Made by a program: the position numbers and the translations under genes. 64,000 bases of DNA from Planctomicrobium piriforme. GTDB taxonomy: Bacteria; Planctomycetota; Planctomycetia; Planctomycetales; Planctomycetaceae. The DNA is taken from contig NZ_FOQD01000006.1 in assembly GCF_900113665.1 (NCBI RefSeq), forward strand, positions 253,395 to 317,394, written 5' to 3'. Below, piece after piece: positions 60,858 through 64,000 of this stretch (positions are counted from its first letter, which is position 1; each line of letters begins with the position of its first letter). The notes beneath the pieces were generated by a model. The model was given only the letters and a program-made list of their open reading frames with translations. It did no database searches and had not been told where the DNA came from.

Positions 60858-62186
60858 ATGTCGACAGTGGAAGTCCTTCCCTACAAGGTCAAGAACCTGG
60901 AACTGGCGGATCTGGGACGCAAGGAAATTGAACTGGCCGAGTACGAAATGCCCGGCCTGATGGCGTTGCGGAAAAAATATGGCGCCAGCAAGCCGCTGAA
61001 GGGCGCCCGTATCGCCGGCTGCCTGCACATGACGATTCAGACGGCAGTGCTGATTGAAACCCTGATCGAGCTGGGCGCGGAAGTCCGCTGGTCGAGTTGC
61101 AATATCTTCTCGACTCAGGATCACGCCGCCGCCGCGATTGCAAAGGCCGGCATTGCGGTCTTCGCCTGGAAGGGTGAAACCGAAGAGGAATTCAACTGGT
61201 GCATCGAGCAATCGCTGTTCTGGCCGGACGGCCAGCCGCTGAACATGATTCTCGACGACGGCGGCGACCTGACGATCATGGTCCACGAGAAGTTCCCGGA
61301 ACTGCTCTCAGGCATCAAGGGTCTGTCTGAAGAAACGACCACCGGCGTGCATCGTCTGGTGCAGATGCATGCGGCCGGCAAGCTGGGCCTGCCTGCCATC
61401 AACGTCAACGACTCGGTGACAAAGAGCAAGTTCGACAACCTGTACGGCTGTCGCGAGTCGCTGGCCGACGGCATCAAGCGAGCCACCGACGTGATGGTCG
61501 CCGGCAAGGTTGTGGTCATCTGCGGCTACGGTGACGTGGGCAAGGGCTGTGCCGACGCAATGGACGGCCTGGGTGCCCGAGTGATCATCACGGAAATCGA
61601 TCCGATCTGTGCATTGCAGGCGGCGATGGAAGGCTATCAGGTCACGACGATGGAAGAAGCCGCTCCGTTCGGCGACATCTTCGTCACGACCACCGGCTGC
61701 ATCGACGTGATCTCGGGCAAGCACCTGGACGCGATGAAGCACAACGCGATTGTGTGCAACATCGGCCACTTCGATTCCGAGATCAACATTGCGTATCTCA
61801 ACGGTCGCAAGGACATCAAGAAGATCCGGATCAAGAAGGATTCGGATGTCGGCGGCCCAGTCGACAAGTTCGTGTATCCCGACGGCAAGGCAATTCTCGT
61901 TCTCGCCGAAGGCCGGCTGGTGAACCTGGGCTGTGCCACTGGTCACCCGTCGTTCGTGATGTCGAACAGCTTCACGAATCAGGTGCTGGCCCAGCTTGAG
62001 CTGTGGCTCAAGGCCGATGAATACGAAGTGGGCGTGCATGTGCTGCCGAAACACCTGGACGAAGAAGTCGCCCGACTCCATCTGGCCCAGTTGGGTGTGA
62101 AGCTGACAAAGCTGACCCAGGCTCAGGCGGATTACCTGGGCATCTCGACCGCCGGCCCGTACAAGCCGGAACACTACCGCTACTAA
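60858..62186 (+). CDS. ahcY: Adenosylhomocysteinase
   Basis: A 442-residue NAD-dependent enzyme that splits S-adenosylhomocysteine to adenosine and homocysteine, which keeps methylation reactions running. Family features are complete: MPGLMALRKKYGASKPLKGA, GCLHMTIQTAVLIETL, WSSCNIFSTQDHAAAAIA, the NAD-binding motif VVICGYGDVGKGCADAM, VTTTGCIDVI, NIGHFDSEI and the conserved C-terminus GPYKPEHYRY. AGGAG 9 nt upstream of the ATG is the ribosome site. The gene ends with a strong terminator 27 nt after the stop. No SAH riboswitch was recognised in its leader. Confidence 0.98.
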   Translation: MSTVEVLPYKVKNLELADLGRKEIELAEYEMPGLMALRKKYGASKPLKGARIAGCLHMTIQTAVLIETLIELGAEVRWSSCNIFSTQDHAAAAIAKAGIAVFAWKGETEEEFNWCIEQSLFWPDGQPLNMILDDGGDLTIMVHEKFPELLSGIKGLSEETTTGVHRLVQMHAAGKLGLPAINVNDSVTKSKFDNLYGCRESLADGIKRATDVMVAGKVVVICGYGDVGKGCADAMDGLGARVIITEIDPICALQAAMEGYQVTTMEEAAPFGDIFVTTTGCIDVISGKHLDAMKHNAIVCNIGHFDSEINIAYLNGRKDIKKIRIKKDSDVGGPVDKFVYPDGKAILVLAEGRLVNLGCATGHPSFVMSNSFTNQVLAQLELWLKADEYEVGVHVLPKHLDEEVARLHLAQLGVKLTKLTQAQADYLGISTAGPYKPEHYRY

Positions 62187-62212
62187 GCGGTCGTTGTGAG
62201 TTTTCGTGAGTC

Positions 62213-62253
62213 ATTGTCCCGGACGCTGTCAGAGCGTCCGGGACAATTTTTTT
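62213..62253 (+). terminator. Rho-independent terminator of ahcY
   Basis: A perfect 15-bp stem, ATTGTCCCGGACGCT / AGCGTCCGGGACAAT, with loop GTCAG, runs into seven T residues. The clearest terminator in the window. Confidence 0.95.
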
Positions 62254-62356
62254 GCGCCGATCGTTTCCCGGGATGCGCTCGAAATCTGCCGGTCGCGCAG
62301 GCGTTGTGATCTGTTAATCTGCTATGGCAGGCAGTTCTTGTCTTCCAGGCGCGATC

Positions 62357-62626
62357 ATGGCTCGAGTTCACTTCACGTCTCATCTGTCGAAGCACGTTGA
62401 ATGTCCCATTTGCGATGTGGGGCAGGGAATGTTGAGGGATGTTCTCGACGAGGTGTTCGTTGCCCATCCCCGACTCGCCGGTTATGTGCTCGATGATCAG
62501 CGGCGACTGCGGCAGCATGTGATGGTGTTTGTCGATAACGCCATGGTCCGCGACCGCGATGCGCTGCAACATCCTGTCGGCGCAGAGAGCGAGGTGTATG
62601 TCATGCAGGCGTTGTCGGGCGGATGA
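62357..62626 (+). CDS. MoaD/ThiS-like ubiquitin-fold protein with C-terminal Gly-Gly
   Basis: An 89-residue beta-grasp protein. The C-terminal segment HVMVFVDNAMVRDRDALQ and EVYVMQALSGG ends in the Gly-Gly that MoaD and ThiS-type carriers use for adenylation and sulfur transfer or conjugation. Residues 10-20 carry CPICD, not typical of MoaD. The ATG at 62357 gives the expected length; an upstream frame from 62324 adds a poor extension. No moaE, moeB or thiF lies nearby. Its partner is the Asp-box gene 36 nt downstream. Role unknown. Confidence 0.8.
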   Translation: MARVHFTSHLSKHVECPICDVGQGMLRDVLDEVFVAHPRLAGYVLDDQRRLRQHVMVFVDNAMVRDRDALQHPVGAESEVYVMQALSGG

Positions 62627-62662
62627 GTTTAGAGATTGTGGTTTTACTCAGAGAGAGGGCTC

Positions 62663-63784
62663 ATGCAGATGACTCGGACATTGTATCTCGGCACTCGCAA
62701 GGGATTGTTCTGCATCGGCAAGGACTCCGGGAGCTGGCGGATTGGCCCTGTCCACTTTCTGGGCGAACCGGTGACGATGTGTCTGCAGGATCCCCGCAAC
62801 GGCTGGCTGTATGCGACGCTGACGCTCGGCCACTTTGGGGTGAAGCTGCGGCGCTCGACCGACGGCGGGCAGACCTGGACCGAGTGTGGCGTGCCTGCTT
62901 ATCCCGCAGGGGCGATGGTGCCGTCGATGCCAGGGGGCGGCGGACCGCCTGAGGGGAAGCCGGCCACTCTGGCTGAAATCTGGTCGCTCGAAGCCGGCGG
63001 ACCGGACCAGCCGGGTCTGCTCTGGGCCGGCACGATCCCAGGCGGACTGTTTCGTTCTGACAACAATGGTGACACCTGGGAACTGGTGGAATCGTTTTGG
63101 AACCGACCGGAACGCAACGAATGGTTTGGAGGAGGGAAAGATCAGCCGGGGATTCATTCGATCTGCGTCGACCCGCGCGATAGCCGCCATGTGACGATCG
63201 GGATTTCCTGCGGCGGCGTGTGGGAAACGCGAGATGCCGGTGAGACCTGGCAGGTGCTGGGCCAGGGATTACGGGCAGAGTTTCTGCCTCCGGAACTGGC
63301 GTATGGCCTGAATCAGCAGGATCCCCATCGGCTGGCGCGATGCGAGTCCGATCCGGACAAGATGTGGATTCAGCACCACAACGGGATTTTCCGTTCGACC
63401 GATGGCGCCAGGAATTGGGAAGAGCTGACCGATGTGCCTTTGTCGACGTTCGGGTTCGCGGTCTGCGTGCATCCAAATGACGGTAACCGTGCGTGGTTTG
63501 TGCCAGGCATCAAGGATGAGCGTCGGGTGCCAGTCGATGCCCAACTTGCGGTCACGCGAACGAAGGACGGCGGCAAGACGTTTGACGTGCTGCGATCCGG
63601 ACTGCCGCAGGAGCATTGTTACGACATCGTGTTTCGGCATGCCCTCGATATCGATGCGTCAGGCGAGTGCCTGGCGATGGGATCATCGACAGGCGGGCTG
63701 TGGCTCACCGAGGATGGAGGTGATCACTGGCACTGCGTGTCGATGTCGTTGCCGCCGATCTATTGTGTGAGATGGGAACGGTAA
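62663..63784 (+). CDS. Asp-box (BNR) sialidase-like beta-propeller protein
   Basis: A 373-residue protein. It contains six Asp-box motifs (STDGGQTW, SDNNGDTW, TRDAGETW, STDGARNW, TKDGGKTF, TEDGGDHW) spread over the length, as in sialidase or photosystem-stability-factor-like propellers. It starts LYLGTRKGLFCIGKD. No signal peptide is visible, so it may be cytoplasmic, which is unusual for a secreted glycosidase fold. The catalytic Arg triad of sialidases was not identified, so enzyme activity is doubtful. GAGGG before the ATG at 62663 supports this start over the upstream TTG. Co-transcribed with the MoaD-like gene. Confidence 0.85.
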   Translation: MQMTRTLYLGTRKGLFCIGKDSGSWRIGPVHFLGEPVTMCLQDPRNGWLYATLTLGHFGVKLRRSTDGGQTWTECGVPAYPAGAMVPSMPGGGGPPEGKPATLAEIWSLEAGGPDQPGLLWAGTIPGGLFRSDNNGDTWELVESFWNRPERNEWFGGGKDQPGIHSICVDPRDSRHVTIGISCGGVWETRDAGETWQVLGQGLRAEFLPPELAYGLNQQDPHRLARCESDPDKMWIQHHNGIFRSTDGARNWEELTDVPLSTFGFAVCVHPNDGNRAWFVPGIKDERRVPVDAQLAVTRTKDGGKTFDVLRSGLPQEHCYDIVFRHALDIDASGECLAMGSSTGGLWLTEDGGDHWHCVSMSLPPIYCVRWER

Positions 63785-63793
63785 GGGTGACTG

Positions 63794-63907
63794 AAATTCC
63801 AAATCTCAAGCACCAAATTACAAACAAATTCCAATCATTAAATTTCAAACACAACAAAGGGCTGCATTATTTTGTGATTGGAATTTGAGATTTGTTTGTG
63901 ATTTGGT
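63794..63907. repeat. AT-rich inverted-repeat element A, copy 5
   Basis: The left arm CCAAATCTCAAGCACCAAAT and the right arm TTGAGATTTGTTTGTGATTT flank a short centre containing AACAAAGGGCTGCATT. It lies 10 nt after the Asp-box gene stop. Confidence 0.75.
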
Positions 63908-63913
63908 AACTGA

Positions 63914-64000
63914 TCACCCGCTTGCAGCGGGTTTCTGAGGGAGCGGGGGAAGTTGGCCAGTGAGTGTGTAGGTTTTGAGTGCGGAGACGATCGTTGCCAG
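63914..64000 (-). CDS. C-terminal fragment of a gene running off the window (tentative)
   Basis: On the minus strand a frame is open from the window edge to a TGA at 63914-63916, giving 28 residues that end LTGQLPPLPQKPAASG. Codon third positions are moderately GC-rich. A perfect 7-bp hairpin (ACCCGCT / AGCGGGT, loop TGC) at 63916-63932 covers the last codons and overlaps the stop, like the hairpin at the M28 peptidase stop. The fragment is too short to name. Confidence 0.35.
   Translation of the reverse strand: MATIVSALKTYTLTGQLPPLPQKPAASG
63916..63932 (-). terminator. Hairpin overlapping the stop of the edge gene
   Basis: ACCCGCT / AGCGGGT with loop TGC. The stem is short and no T tract follows on the minus strand, so the call is weak. 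Confidence 0.35.

Noticed and set aside
61308..62174. Minus-strand ORF of 288 codons opposite ahcY
   Set aside because: Shadow of ahcY; His/Val/Asp-rich nonsense translation.

Overview
The window is a chromosomal segment of a planctomycete, probably of the Planctomycetaceae. Four markers support this. There are four giant surface or secreted proteins with an LEPR-XLL-type N-terminal motif. There is a DUF1559 prepilin-like protein. Many small Cys-, His- or Gly-rich secreted proteins and lipoproteins are present. Intergenic DNA is rich in short inverted repeats. The DNA is GC-rich, genes lie on both strands, and the transcription units are short. No phage, IS element or CRISPR array was seen.

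Layout. 0-5.2 kb: end of a YyaL-like protein, a small [2Fe-2S] BFD-like protein, pheA, a ruvA-led pair and folE. 5.4-10 kb: tRNA-Gln, a 1046-aa surface protein and a DUF1559 protein. 10.2-16.3 kb: a sugar isomerase-like TIM-barrel protein, pcm, pyruvate carboxylase and a small conserved protein. 16.3-18.9 kb: an AT-richer type II restriction-modification island. 18.9-27.4 kb: a thiol-less thioredoxin-reductase-like fusion, a His-rich secreted protein, a flotillin/NfeD pair, a Cys-rich lipoprotein, an M28 peptidase and an unknown protein. 27.7-34.3 kb: panC, lgt, two tiny lipoproteins, a HerA-like ATPase and an unknown protein. 34.6-40 kb: a probable four-gene minus-strand run (queA, PAP2, mgtE, LecA-like protein) and a DUF1207-like outer-membrane protein. 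40.4-44.4 kb: a 1269-aa FG-GAP protein, tRNA-Leu and an M20 peptidase. 45.8-49 kb: a cluster of His-rich, CC-repeat and Cys/His-rich secreted proteins, plus a MATE transporter. 49.1-60.7 kb: a 1867-aa FG-GAP protein, an FHA-GAF-PP2C phosphatase, a uronate-isomerase-like protein and a fourth LEPR-type protein. 60.8-64 kb: ahcY with a textbook terminator, a MoaD-like/Asp-box pair and the start of another gene.

Two themes stand out. First, the four giant proteins (5700, 40380, 54742 and 58585) share an N-terminal pattern (M-[VK]-x-x-x-W-L, a basic stretch, then an LExRTLL-like motif). They also share a ~155-aa C-terminal module, after which every one of them stops. Their internal repeats come in multiples of seven: 21 and 14 FG-GAP units, and 7 units of another repeat, which suggests stacked seven-bladed propellers. 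Second, a ~75-100 bp nested stem-loop element occurs four times, each copy starting within about 5 nt of a stop codon and always in the sense orientation. It is a candidate undescribed 3'-UTR RNA element. Housekeeping metabolism (phenylalanine, folate/queuosine, pantothenate, methyl cycle, anaplerosis) is scattered rather than clustered.
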